NCBI GenBank assembly: GCA_037045225.1
Contig: JBAOHZ010000009.1
Location: 3,582,001 to 3,646,000 of the forward strand
DNA length: 64,000 nt
Reading direction: 5' to 3'
Source: Nitrospira sp.
GTDB taxonomy: Bacteria > Nitrospirota > Nitrospiria > Nitrospirales > Nitrospiraceae
The position numbers and the translations under genes are program-made. Positions 41,210-50,599 of this stretch are shown piece after piece; position 1 is the first letter of the stretch; each line of letters begins with the position of its first letter. The notes below the pieces were generated by a model, which was not told the DNA's origin, made no database searches, and worked only from the letters and a program-made list of their open reading frames with translations.

Positions 41210-43265
41210 GTGGTCAGACATCCGCCTGTAAGCATTCCTCCCGGCGAGACTCTTCTCGATATCCTACGTTGGCGGGCCGAACACCAGCCCGACCAAGCAG
41301 CATACGTCTTCCTACGCGATGGGATCAGTCCCGATGCCGTCCTGACCTATAAAGATCTCGATACCAAAGCCCGCTCGATTGCCGGTTATCTGCAGTCCAG
41401 ATTCGCGTCGGGAGACCGCCTGCTGCTGGTGTATCCGCCCGGGCTTGAATTCGTTCAATCCTTTTGGGGAGCGTTGTATGCGGGGTTAGTTGCCGTGCCG
41501 GTGCCTCCGCCGGATGCTTTTCGCCCAAGGATCGGTGTCGCGCGCGTTCGACGTATTGCCGAGGATGCCGGTGTGGCCGGAGCCTTGAGCACCACCCAGA
41601 TTCTAGAACTGGTTCGGGCCCAAGAGCTTGCGATTCCGTCGGAACAGTGGCTGGTGTGTGATGCTGCCACTCTGGACTCGACGGCTCAATGGACATCGAC
41701 GCAACCGCTCGTTTCTACGCTAGCCTATCTGCAATATACGTCCGGATCGACCGCCGCTCCCAAAGGCGTCATGGTCGGCCACGGAAACCTGACCGCGCAG
41801 AGTCGGTGCATTACCGAAGCCGGCTGCTACGATGCCCATTCTGTCACGCTGTCCTGGATGCCGCATTTCCACGATTACGGTTTGGTGAAGGGAATTATTC
41901 AGCCCGCCTGGATCGGTCGCCCCTCGTATCTCATGTCACCGCTCACGTTCCTGAAGCGCCCCCTTCGATGGCTTGAAGCGATTCAACGATATCAGGTGAC
42001 GCATAGCGGCGCGCCCAACTTTGCCTATCGTCGCTGTGTGGAGGCCATCGCTCTCGAGGATCGTTCACGGTTGGATCTCTCCGGTTGGCAGGTGGCGAGT
42101 TGCGGGGCGGAACCGATCGCTCACGATACCATCGAGCGATTTGTGGACGCGTTTGCCCCGTCCGGGTTCCGACGCGAGGCATTTTTCCCTGCATACGGGA
42201 TGGCGGAGTACACGCTCTTGATCTCGTTGAAGCGAGAAGGTGTGGCACCAACCGTAGAGGCGCTTGACCCGACGGCATTGGAGCGAGGACTGGTGTCCGA
42301 GGCCCAGGCGGGTATGGCTCCGAAACGGCAGGTCGTCGGCTGCGGTGTTCCGGTGGGAGATACGAGGGTGGTCATCGTTCATCCGGACACCTTGTCTCGC
42401 TGTGCGGCGCAGCAGGTCGGCGAAATCTGGTTGGCCGGCGCCAGCGCCACGCAGGGATATTGGAACAATCCGGAAGAAACCGCGCGCACGTTCGGCGCAA
42501 CGCTTCGTGATACAGGGGAAGGGCCGTTCCTCAGAACCGGCGATCTCGGATTCGTCCGTAACGGTGAAGTGTTTGTCACGGGACGGTTGAAGGATCTGCT
42601 CATCGTTCGAGGCAGAAATCACTATCCTCAGGATATTGAGCGAACCGTGGAGCAGTGCCACAGGCTGTTTCGTGGCGGGGGCGCGGCAGTCTTCTCCGTG
42701 CAAGAGGCTGGAGAAGAAGCCGTGGTGGTCGTGCAGGAAGTTGAGCGTCAGGGAGCGGCCTTGGCCATCGATGAGCTGGTCGCCGCGATGCGTTCGGCTG
42801 TATCCGAGCAGCATGACCTCCACGTGTTCACTATCATCTTCATCAAGGCCGGGAGCTTGCCGAAGACGTCGAGCGGAAAAGTCCAACGGCGGGCCTGCCG
42901 AGATCAATTTCTGGCCGGCCAACTTTCCATCATCGGGAAGAGTGTCGTATCGGTGTCCTTATTACCGGCGCAAGTAACAGTCGTGAAGCTAGAAGACCTG
43001 CGCCTACTTTCGCCTGATGCACGGCGGCAGCAGATTGAGCGGGCAGTGCAGGGGATACTTGCCGATCGTCTCAGATGCAGCCGAGAGGCCATCACCCCTG
43101 ACCGTCCGATTCATCTGTTGGGGCTCGATTCATTGATGGCTGCGGAAGTCTCGCATCGTGTGGAGGAGTCCTTCCATGTGCCGCTCTCGTTACAGCGTCT
43201 GCTGGGAGGTGCGACGCTTAGTGATCTGGCCGTAACCATTGAAGAGGGCATGGTCCGGGGATATA
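41210..43265 (+). other. Loading module: fatty acyl-AMP ligase plus ACP
   Basis: FAAL signatures are Y-T-S-G-S-T-A-A-P-K-G near 175, S-W-M-P-H-F-H-D-Y-G-L near 220 (typical of FAALs rather than amino acid A domains), Y-G-M-A-E-Y-T, and L-R-T-G-D-L-G-F near 445. FAALs activate free fatty acids as acyl-AMP and pass them to an ACP without using CoA. The ACP has G-L-D-S-L, with Ser641 as the phosphopantetheine site. Confidence 0.92.
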
Positions 43266-46200
43266 CGGAATCCATGCCTACCGATGGTTCGAATTTCTCG
43301 GAGAGGCCGGTCGGCGAGCTCTCCGAGAATCAGGCCGCGCTCTGGTTTCTCAGTCAATTGGCGCCGGAGAGTTCCGCCGCCAACGTGTCCGTTCTACTGC
43401 CGCTGCCTTTGACTATGAATCAAGCCGCGTTGCGGCAGGCGCTTGATCGACTTGGTGAGCGGCACGCGACCCTTCGCACGACCTATGAGATGCAGGACGA
43501 TAAGCCGGTTCAACGAATCCACAATCGGCTGCCTCTGAGCTGGAGCGTCGTGGATAGTGCGACATGGGATTGGGTGCGCTTGCGGCAGGCAATCATGGAG
43601 GCTGCGGCGGTTCCGTTCGACCTGACGAAGGGCCCGTTGTGGAGGGCGGCTGTATTTACGGGCGAACACCAGGCGTGGCTGCTGTTGGTCGCACACCATA
43701 TTGCCGTGGATGGTTGGTCGATGATCCAGCTGGTGGATGAGCTCAAGCGGCACTTCACCTCCGGCGAGGGGACCGTTCAGGATCTCCCAGACGGAGACGA
43801 CTACCCGCCGGTTCCCTATCAGGAGTTCGTCCGCTGGCATCGGGGGCTGTTGGACGGCGAGGAAGGTCGGCGGCTGGGTTCTTATTGGAAGGCGCGCCTC
43901 GCGGGTGAACTACCGAATTATGACATGCTCTACGATCGACCCCCGACGACGGTGGAGCCAAGCCGGTATGCGTGGCAGGCGGTCCATATTGATCGGGTAT
44001 TGACCGAGCGACTGAAGGCGTGGGCGCTGGCGGAAGGGACGACGTTGTACGCCGTCTGCCTGACGGCGCTGCAAGCCCTGTTGTATCGCTACACCAGCGT
44101 CGAAGACACCGCCATTGTCACGCCGGTATTCGGTCGAAGCCGGTCTCGATTTTCCGAGACCGTCGGCGATTTTGTGAATATGCTCGTGCTGCGGGAATCG
44201 GTTCAGGCCGAGTCCAGCCGCCGCGAACTTCTGGCGCAGACTAAGCACAGCATCCTCGAAGCACTCGATCACCAGGACTACCCCTATGCGCGGCTCGTGT
44301 CGGACTTGCGGCCGGCGCGCGACCGCCAGCGGGCGCCTGTGGCGCAAATCCTGTTCGTGCTGCAACAGTTCAAGTTGTTGGCGGAGCTCGACCGGCAGAT
44401 GGGCCGATCGCCCTCCGCATTGGCGGAATCTCGCCTGCCGGAGTGGGAGGCCTATGTGATTCCCCAGCAGAGCGGGCAGTTTGACCTCTGTCTCGAGTTG
44501 TCGGAATCGGAGCAAGGCGTAACCGGCTACTTCGAATACAAGGAAGAACTGTTTTCGCCTGACCGGGTGGCGCGGATGCACCAGCATTTCGTGCGTGTGT
44601 TGGAAGGGCTCGTCGACGAGCCTGCCGCGAAAATCGGGTCTCTGCCGCTCATGACGGAGACGGAGCTGCGTGAGACGGTGGTGATGTGGGGACAATCTCC
44701 GGACGTGATGGAAGCGGATCATTGCCTCCATCGCCTGATCGAAGCGCAGGTGGTGCGCACGCCTGACGCCATTGCGGTTCAACAGGGCGATCAACTGTTG
44801 ACTTACCGAGAGTTGGATGCGCGAGCGAACCGAGTCGCGCACTATCTCCGTCGGCGAGGGGTCACGCCTGGTGTCGTGGTTGGGCTCTGCCTGGAGCGTT
44901 CGCTCAACCTGATCGTCGGCATGCTCGGCATTCTGAAATCTGGCGGGGCCTATTTGCCGCTGGATGCGGACTATCCGACTGACCGGTTGGACTATATGCT
45001 GCGAGACAGCCAGGTTCAGGTGTTAGTGACGCAGCAGGATCAACTGGGCCGGCTCCCCGCGACGAATCCCCACACCATTTGCCTTGATTCCGAATGGGAC
45101 CAGATTGCCCGTTTTCCGGACAGTGTGATCGAGGGCACGGATAGTCCCGACAATTTGGCGTATGTGATCTACACGTCTGGTTCGACCGGCCGACCTAAGG
45201 GGGTACTGATCGAGCATCGATCGATTGCCAACTATGTGCGCGCGATCACCGAGATCGCCGGTGTCTCAGGACCTGACCGGGTGCTGCAATTCGCCTCGAT
45301 GAGTTTTGATACCGCCGCCGAAGAAATCTTCCCGTGCCTGACGACCGGTGCGACGCTGGTGTTGCGCACGCCGGTGATGCTTGATTCGGTGTCGGGGTTC
45401 TTGGATCGATGCCGCGAATGGCACGTGACGCTATTGGACCTTCCGACGGCCTACTGGCATGAAGTTGTCACCCGCATGGAACTCGAAGGGCTCGTCTTTC
45501 CGGAATCGGTGAGGACGGTGATCATCGGTGGCGAACGTGTGCTTCCCCAGATCGTGCAGCGATGGGCGACATTGGTCGGTCGCACCGTTCGATTGTTGAA
45601 CACCTATGGACCGACCGAAACGACGGTCGCCGTCACCTGGTCGGATCTCACGGGCTTCGGCCTGCAGGGTGAGGTGTGTGGAGATCTTCCGATCGGCCGG
45701 GTGATTCGCCGCTGCTCCGTCTATGTGTTGGATCAGCATCGCCGACCGGTTCCGGTCGGAGTGGCCGGGGAACTGTACGTCGGCGGAATCGGGGTGGCGC
45801 GAGGTTATCGTGGCCGACCGGAGCTGACTGATTCAAAGTTTATCCCCGATCCGTTTTCCGGTCGTACGGGAGCCCGGCTGTACCGGACCGGTGACGTGGT
45901 CCGCTGGCGACCGGATGGGCAGCTGGACTATCGCGGCCGTGTGGATCGCCAGGTCAAGATTCGCGGGTATCGAATTGAATTAGAGGAAATCGAAGCGGTC
46001 CTGAATCGGCATCCGGAGTTGGAACGTGCGGTGGTCGAGGTACGGGAGGATCAGCCGGGCGATAAGCGGATCGTCGCCTTCATGGTCCCGCGTCCGCAGA
46101 ACCGGCTGGGACTGGTACAACTGCGTGAACAATTGCGTGGCCAGCTTCCCGCACACATGATTCCGTCCGCCTTTGTCGAAATGGAGTCGCTTCCATTGAC

Positions 46201-49200
46201 TGTCAATGGAAAGGTAGATCGGGCTGCGCTGCGAGTCGCCACGGACAGTCGCGCCAGTAAAGTCGATCTCACCTCTGAGTTTCTCGCGCCGCGGAGTCCC
46301 ACCGAGCAAGTGTTGGCCGACATTTGGGGGGAGATCCTTCACGTGAAGGACGTCGGGGTCCATGACAACTTCTTTGAACTGGGCGGCCATTCGCTGTTGG
46401 CAACGCAGCTGGTGTCGAGGGTCCAAGCCCTGTTTCGAGTGGTCCTGCCGCTGCGGCAAGTCTTTGAACGGCCGACGATTGCGACATTGGCAGAGGTGAT
46501 CGCGCAGGCTCAAGCGGGCGGATGGCAGCAACAGACCCGTGGTGGGCAGGGGTTGACCAAGGCGGTAGGAGAGGGACCGTTACCGCTGTCGTTTGCGCAG
46601 GAACGGATGTGGTTCCTCTATCAGTTATCGCCGACCGGTGCGGCGTACAATATTCCGGCCAGCGTGCGTTTGCATGGGCCGCTCAACCGAGAGGCCTTAC
46701 GCTGGAGTGTGGCTGAGCTGGTGCGCCGGCACGACTCGCTGCGTACGACCTTCGCCACGGTGGATGGGCAGGCGCGGCAAATCATTCATGCCTCATTGGA
46801 TCCGCACTGGGTCGAAGAAGATCTGCGGGGGTTGCCTCGGGAGATGCGTGAGGCGCGGGCGTTGGAGTTGGCAACCGCCGAAGCACGTGCTCCATTCAAC
46901 CTCGAGCTGGGTCCCTTGCTCCGCATTCTGCTGGTTCAGTTGGGTGAAGAGGATCATGTGTTGGTTGTCAGCACGCATCACATCATTTCCGACCAATGGT
47001 CGTATGGCGTGATCGCGCGTGAACTCGTGAAGTGCTACAACACCTTCTGTGGGGGGAAGCCTGCCCCCATCCAGCCTGATCTCCCGATTCAATATGCCGA
47101 TTTCGCGCAATGGCAACGGACGTGGCTGACTGGCCCCGTCCTCGAAGACCAACTTGCGCACTGGAAGCGCAAGTTGGCCGACTTGCCGGTGCTGACCCTG
47201 CCGGCCGATCGTCCGCGGTTGCCGATTCATTCGTTCAAGGGAGACCAGGTTTCCCTCGATCTGTCCTGGTCCCTGGTGAATCGCCTCAAGCAGCTCAGTG
47301 TGAGGGAAGGCGTCACGTTGTATATGGTGTTCCTGGCGGGATTCTTCGGTCTTCTGCATCGCCTTACGCAACAGCGGGACTTGGTCATCGGCACGCCGAT
47401 TGCGAATCGGAATCGGCTGGAGATCGAGGATCTGATCGGCACGTTCGTGAATACGCTGGTATTGCGGACGGATGTCACGGGAGAGGTGACCTTTCGTGAA
47501 TTGCTGGGAAAGGTCAGAGACCTGTCGCTCGATGCCTATGCGCATCAGGACATTCCGTTTGAAAAACTTGTCGAGGAGTTGCGCCCAGACCGGAGCCAGG
47601 GCGGGTTGCCGCTGGTGCAAGTGCTATTTAACTTTGCCAATACGCCCTTTGCCAGGACGGAATTTCAGCAGCTCTCATGGACGCCCTATGAGGTGAGCCG
47701 AGGCGCGGCTCAATTGGATCTTGGTCTTTCCATTGACCCGCTGGCTTCGCGAAAAGCCTATCTGGAGTTCAATACCGACCTGTTTGATCGCACCTCGGCA
47801 GAGCGGTGGTTGGCAGAGTATCGGCAATTCATGGAGTCCATTGCGGAGCATCCTGAGGAGAAGATCGGACGTGTGGCGATTCTCACTGAGCAGGAACAGC
47901 ATCGCATGCTTCGTGAATGGAACGCGACGGAGCGGTCGGTGGAGCGCGACCTCTGCTTCCCGCAATTGTTTGAAGCGCAGGTGGGCCGCAATCCCGATGC
48001 GATCGCCGTGGTATTCGAAGGCACTGAATTGTCGTATGCCGAATTGAATCGTCGGGCGAATCGGCTGGCGCACCACTTGCGGGAACAGGGTGTAGGGCCG
48101 GATGTCGTGGTGCCGGTGTTTCTCGAACGGTCTCCCGAATTGCTGATCAGCCTTCTGGCGGTCATGAAGGCCGGCGGCGCGTACCTGCCCTTGGTTCCTG
48201 GATTACCGATCCGCAGATTGGCGGCCATGATCGAAGCCAGTCATGCGGCGGTGCTGGTCACGGATTCGACACTCCTTGGCGGACTTCCTCAGCATCAGCT
48301 TCGTGTCGTGTGTCTGGATCAGGAGGCAGAGTTCTTGGCGCGGTATCCGGAGGATAATCCGGTCCCCCTCGCCAGGCCGGATCATCTTGTGTATGTCCTG
48401 TTCACTTCGGGATCGACCGGACAGCCGAAGGGGGTGGAGATTGAACATCGTGCTCTGGTGAATTTCCTCCGCTCCATGGAACAGGAGCCGGGGATCGGCA
48501 GCCGGGACGTACTGTTGGCGCTCACGCCGCTGTCGTTCGATATCGCCGGTTTGGAGCTCTATCTTCCGCTGCTGGTCGGGGCGCGTATTATTCTCGCGAG
48601 CCGTCAGGAGGCGATGGAGGGGGTGTGGCTGCAGCGCGAACTGGATCGAGGGACGGTCACGGTCATGCAGGCGACGCCGGCAACGTGGAGAATGGTGTTG
48701 CAGGCGGGATGGCGCGGCGGGCGTTCTGTGAAAGTGTTATGCGGAGGAGAAGCCTTGTCCCGGGAGTTGGCGCAGGAGCTCCTTACCAGGGCGGCTTCGG
48801 TCTGGAATGTGTATGGACCGACCGAGACCACGATTTGGTCGACGTTGGAGCGAGTGCGTGCCGCCGAGCGCACGATCTCTCTCGGACGCCCTATTGCCAA
48901 TACCCACGTCTACGTGTTGGATCTGAATCGAGTGCCGGTCCCGGTAGGGATTCCGGGCGAATTGTATATCGGCGGGATGGGGTTGGCGCGCGGATACCGA
49001 GGGGCGCCGCAGTTGACGGCCGAGCGTTTTGTCCCGAGTCCATTCCATGCGGGTGAGCGGCTGTATCGTACGGGCGACCAGGTCAAGTGGTTGCCGGACG
49101 GACGGCTCGACTATGTCGGCCGAATCGACTATCAGGTCAAGCTGCGCGGATTCCGGATCGAACTCGGAGAAATCGAAACGTTGCTGGCGGATGATCCGAC

Positions 49201-50572
49201 CGTCAGGCAGGCGGTCGTCATCGTGCGGGAAGATGTGCCGGGCGACAAACGGCTGGTGGGGTATGTGCTGGCGAGAGAGGGCCGCAGCTGCGATCCGCTG
49301 GCCCTGCGACGTGCCCTCAAGGACATGGTGCCGGACTACATGGTGCCGGCCGCGATCGTGCCGCTGGAGACGTTTCCCCTGACACCGAACGGGAAGGTGG
49401 ATCGTGGTGCCTTACCCGCACCGTCGGCGGAGCCGGTGCATGATAGCGCTCAGGCGATTGAGCCTAGGACACGAGTGGAATTGCAATTGGTGGCGATCTG
49501 GGAGCAGGTTCTGGGAATTGCGCCTATCGGCGTGCGAGACAATTTCTTCGCCCTGGGCGGATATTCGTTGCTGGCGCTGCGAATGTTCAGCGCCATCGAG
49601 CAGACCGTCGGCATCCGCCTGCCGATGGCGATGCTCTTCCAGGCGCCGACGATCGAGCAGTTGGCGGCTGTCCTGGCCGATGAGGGTTGTACGGTGCGCT
49701 GGCGGTCGTTGGTGGCTATTCAACCCGAGGGGAAGAATCCTCCATTCTTTGCCGTGCCAGGGGTCGGTGGGAATGTGCTCGTTTTTGCCCGCCTGGCCAG
49801 GCTGCTCGGGGAAGCCCAGCCGTTTTATGGACTGCAGGCCAGAGGTCTCGATGGCAGAGAGAAACCGTTCATGCGTGTGGAGGAGATGGCCGCGCACTAC
49901 ATCGAGGAAATCCGGTCGGTGCAGCCACACGGACCGTACCTCATCGGTGGCACGTGCACAGGCGGGCTGGCAGCGTATGAGATCGCCCAACAACTCACGG
50001 CGCAAGGAGAGCAGGTGATTCTGACGGTCATGGAATCCTGGCACCCGCGGTCCTACCTGACCCACTGGAGTCGGCCGCCCTATTTGCTGTGGCCGATCCT
50101 ATTCGTGTGGATGAAGATCACCACGTACCTTCGCCTCATGCGACGACTGCCGGCCCGTGAGTGGCTGCCATTCTGGAGAGGGAAGTTGAAACGGCTCTGG
50201 AACCTCATGCACCATACCGACGCGGCCGAACATCACGACGAGTTTCTGTACAAGGACCAAGTGACCTACGCCACCTTCCACGCAGTGGCGCGGTATGATC
50301 TGAAACCGTTTCATGGGCAGGTGTTGAACGTGGTCGCCTCCAAACACCCGTTGACGAATTCGAGTGAGGATACGCGGTTGGTTTTCGGCGAGGCTGCGAC
50401 GGGAATGAGCCGCACGATCTATCTGCCGGCCGAAGATTCGGGGCGGTTATTTGTCGCGCCGCACGTGCAGGAGCTGGCGCACCAGCTCAAGGTGTTCTGG
50501 GAGGATACCTTGCCGGTGTTCCGCAACAAGTCGAATGAGCAGGGGAAAGGGCCTTCCTCTAAAGCCGCCTAA
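41210..50572 (+). CDS. Lipodipeptide synthetase: FAAL-ACP-C-A-PCP-C-A-PCP-TE
   Basis: 3120 residues, one complete nonribosomal assembly line. A fatty acyl-AMP ligase loads a fatty acid on an ACP; a first C-A-PCP module adds one amino acid, a second adds another, and a thioesterase releases the product. Approximate domains: FAAL 1-585, ACP 605-685 (Ser641), C1 700-1150, A1 1170-1680, PCP1 1690-1770 (Ser1728), C2 1788-2240, A2 2250-2735, PCP2 2750-2825 (Ser2786), TE 2830-3105. No epimerase or methyltransferase domain is seen. The start is a GTG with a weak ribosome site; the FAAL N-terminus is complete. The exporter gene begins 28 bases after the stop, and an Sfp-type transferase follows. Codon use and GC content do not stand out from the surroundings. 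Confidence 0.95.
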   Translation: MVRHPPVSIPPGETLLDILRWRAEHQPDQAAYVFLRDGISPDAVLTYKDLDTKARSIAGYLQSRFASGDRLLLVYPPGLEFVQSFWGALYAGLVAVPVPPPDAFRPRIGVARVRRIAEDAGVAGALSTTQILELVRAQELAIPSEQWLVCDAATLDSTAQWTSTQPLVSTLAYLQYTSGSTAAPKGVMVGHGNLTAQSRCITEAGCYDAHSVTLSWMPHFHDYGLVKGIIQPAWIGRPSYLMSPLTFLKRPLRWLEAIQRYQVTHSGAPNFAYRRCVEAIALEDRSRLDLSGWQVASCGAEPIAHDTIERFVDAFAPSGFRREAFFPAYGMAEYTLLISLKREGVAPTVEALDPTALERGLVSEAQAGMAPKRQVVGCGVPVGDTRVVIVHPDTLSRCAAQQVGEIWLAGASATQGYWNNPEETARTFGATLRDTGEGPFLRTGDLGFVRNGEVFVTGRLKDLLIVRGRNHYPQDIERTVEQCHRLFRGGGAAVFSVQEAGEEAVVVVQEVERQGAALAIDELVAAMRSAVSEQHDLHVFTIIFIKAGSLPKTSSGKVQRRACRDQFLAGQLSIIGKSVVSVSLLPAQVTVVKLEDLRLLSPDARRQQIERAVQGILADRLRCSREAITPDRPIHLLGLDSLMAAEVSHRVEESFHVPLSLQRLLGGATLSDLAVTIEEGMVRGYTESMPTDGSNFSERPVGELSENQAALWFLSQLAPESSAANVSVLLPLPLTMNQAALRQALDRLGERHATLRTTYEMQDDKPVQRIHNRLPLSWSVVDSATWDWVRLRQAIMEAAAVPFDLTKGPLWRAAVFTGEHQAWLLLVAHHIAVDGWSMIQLVDELKRHFTSGEGTVQDLPDGDDYPPVPYQEFVRWHRGLLDGEEGRRLGSYWKARLAGELPNYDMLYDRPPTTVEPSRYAWQAVHIDRVLTERLKAWALAEGTTLYAVCLTALQALLYRYTSVEDTAIVTPVFGRSRSRFSETVGDFVNMLVLRESVQAESSRRELLAQTKHSILEALDHQDYPYARLVSDLRPARDRQRAPVAQILFVLQQFKLLAELDRQMGRSPSALAESRLPEWEAYVIPQQSGQFDLCLELSESEQGVTGYFEYKEELFSPDRVARMHQHFVRVLEGLVDEPAAKIGSLPLMTETELRETVVMWGQSPDVMEADHCLHRLIEAQVVRTPDAIAVQQGDQLLTYRELDARANRVAHYLRRRGVTPGVVVGLCLERSLNLIVGMLGILKSGGAYLPLDADYPTDRLDYMLRDSQVQVLVTQQDQLGRLPATNPHTICLDSEWDQIARFPDSVIEGTDSPDNLAYVIYTSGSTGRPKGVLIEHRSIANYVRAITEIAGVSGPDRVLQFASMSFDTAAEEIFPCLTTGATLVLRTPVMLDSVSGFLDRCREWHVTLLDLPTAYWHEVVTRMELEGLVFPESVRTVIIGGERVLPQIVQRWATLVGRTVRLLNTYGPTETTVAVTWSDLTGFGLQGEVCGDLPIGRVIRRCSVYVLDQHRRPVPVGVAGELYVGGIGVARGYRGRPELTDSKFIPDPFSGRTGARLYRTGDVVRWRPDGQLDYRGRVDRQVKIRGYRIELEEIEAVLNRHPELERAVVEVREDQPGDKRIVAFMVPRPQNRLGLVQLREQLRGQLPAHMIPSAFVEMESLPLTVNGKVDRAALRVATDSRASKVDLTSEFLAPRSPTEQVLADIWGEILHVKDVGVHDNFFELGGHSLLATQLVSRVQALFRVVLPLRQVFERPTIATLAEVIAQAQAGGWQQQTRGGQGLTKAVGEGPLPLSFAQERMWFLYQLSPTGAAYNIPASVRLHGPLNREALRWSVAELVRRHDSLRTTFATVDGQARQIIHASLDPHWVEEDLRGLPREMREARALELATAEARAPFNLELGPLLRILLVQLGEEDHVLVVSTHHIISDQWSYGVIARELVKCYNTFCGGKPAPIQPDLPIQYADFAQWQRTWLTGPVLEDQLAHWKRKLADLPVLTLPADRPRLPIHSFKGDQVSLDLSWSLVNRLKQLSVREGVTLYMVFLAGFFGLLHRLTQQRDLVIGTPIANRNRLEIEDLIGTFVNTLVLRTDVTGEVTFRELLGKVRDLSLDAYAHQDIPFEKLVEELRPDRSQGGLPLVQVLFNFANTPFARTEFQQLSWTPYEVSRGAAQLDLGLSIDPLASRKAYLEFNTDLFDRTSAERWLAEYRQFMESIAEHPEEKIGRVAILTEQEQHRMLREWNATERSVERDLCFPQLFEAQVGRNPDAIAVVFEGTELSYAELNRRANRLAHHLREQGVGPDVVVPVFLERSPELLISLLAVMKAGGAYLPLVPGLPIRRLAAMIEASHAAVLVTDSTLLGGLPQHQLRVVCLDQEAEFLARYPEDNPVPLARPDHLVYVLFTSGSTGQPKGVEIEHRALVNFLRSMEQEPGIGSRDVLLALTPLSFDIAGLELYLPLLVGARIILASRQEAMEGVWLQRELDRGTVTVMQATPATWRMVLQAGWRGGRSVKVLCGGEALSRELAQELLTRAASVWNVYGPTETTIWSTLERVRAAERTISLGRPIANTHVYVLDLNRVPVPVGIPGELYIGGMGLARGYRGAPQLTAERFVPSPFHAGERLYRTGDQVKWLPDGRLDYVGRIDYQVKLRGFRIELGEIETLLADDPTVRQAVVIVREDVPGDKRLVGYVLAREGRSCDPLALRRALKDMVPDYMVPAAIVPLETFPLTPNGKVDRGALPAPSAEPVHDSAQAIEPRTRVELQLVAIWEQVLGIAPIGVRDNFFALGGYSLLALRMFSAIEQTVGIRLPMAMLFQAPTIEQLAAVLADEGCTVRWRSLVAIQPEGKNPPFFAVPGVGGNVLVFARLARLLGEAQPFYGLQARGLDGREKPFMRVEEMAAHYIEEIRSVQPHGPYLIGGTCTGGLAAYEIAQQLTAQGEQVILTVMESWHPRSYLTHWSRPPYLLWPILFVWMKITTYLRLMRRLPAREWLPFWRGKLKRLWNLMHHTDAAEHHDEFLYKDQVTYATFHAVARYDLKPFHGQVLNVVASKHPLTNSSEDTRLVFGEAATGMSRTIYLPAEDSGRLFVAPHVQELAHQLKVFWEDTLPVFRNKSNEQGKGPSSKAA
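43310..46520 (+). other. Module 1: starter condensation, A1, PCP1
   Basis: C1 has H-H-I-A-V-D-G near 829 and, sitting after the fatty-acyl ACP, should N-acylate the first amino acid. A1 has the core motifs Y-T-S-G-S-T-G-R-P-K-G and Y-G-P-T-E-T-T. Reading the ten pocket positions by eye against GrsA gives D-T-E-D-I-G-T-V-A-K. Acidic residues at positions 239 (Glu) and 278 (Asp) suggest a basic side chain such as Lys, Orn or a diamino acid; this is inference. PCP1 is L-G-G-H-S-L, Ser1728. Confidence 0.85.
46575..49690 (+). other. Module 2: condensation, A2 (probably Gly), PCP2
   Basis: C2 has H-H-I-I-S-D-Q near 1923; the catalytic His is kept but the usual final Gly is Gln. A2 core motifs are F-T-S-G-S-T-G-Q-P-K-G and Y-G-P-T-E-T-T. 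The ten-residue code read by eye is D-I-L-Q-L-G-V-I-W-K, nearly the classical glycine code. PCP2 is L-G-G-Y-S-L, Ser2786. Confidence 0.85.
49710..50540 (+). other. Terminal thioesterase with Cys nucleophile
   Basis: Alpha/beta-hydrolase domain beginning F-F-A-V-P-G-V-G-G-N. The elbow reads G-G-T-C-T-G-G with Cys at about 2916 where most type I thioesterases have Ser. The catalytic His is in V-A-P-H-V near 3087. Cys-type thioesterases are known in some pathways, including beta-lactone and beta-lactam release. The usual hydrolysis or amide transfer is equally possible here. Confidence 0.85.
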
Positions 50573-50599
50573 GGCGGGCGAAACAGCAGTCACCTCACC

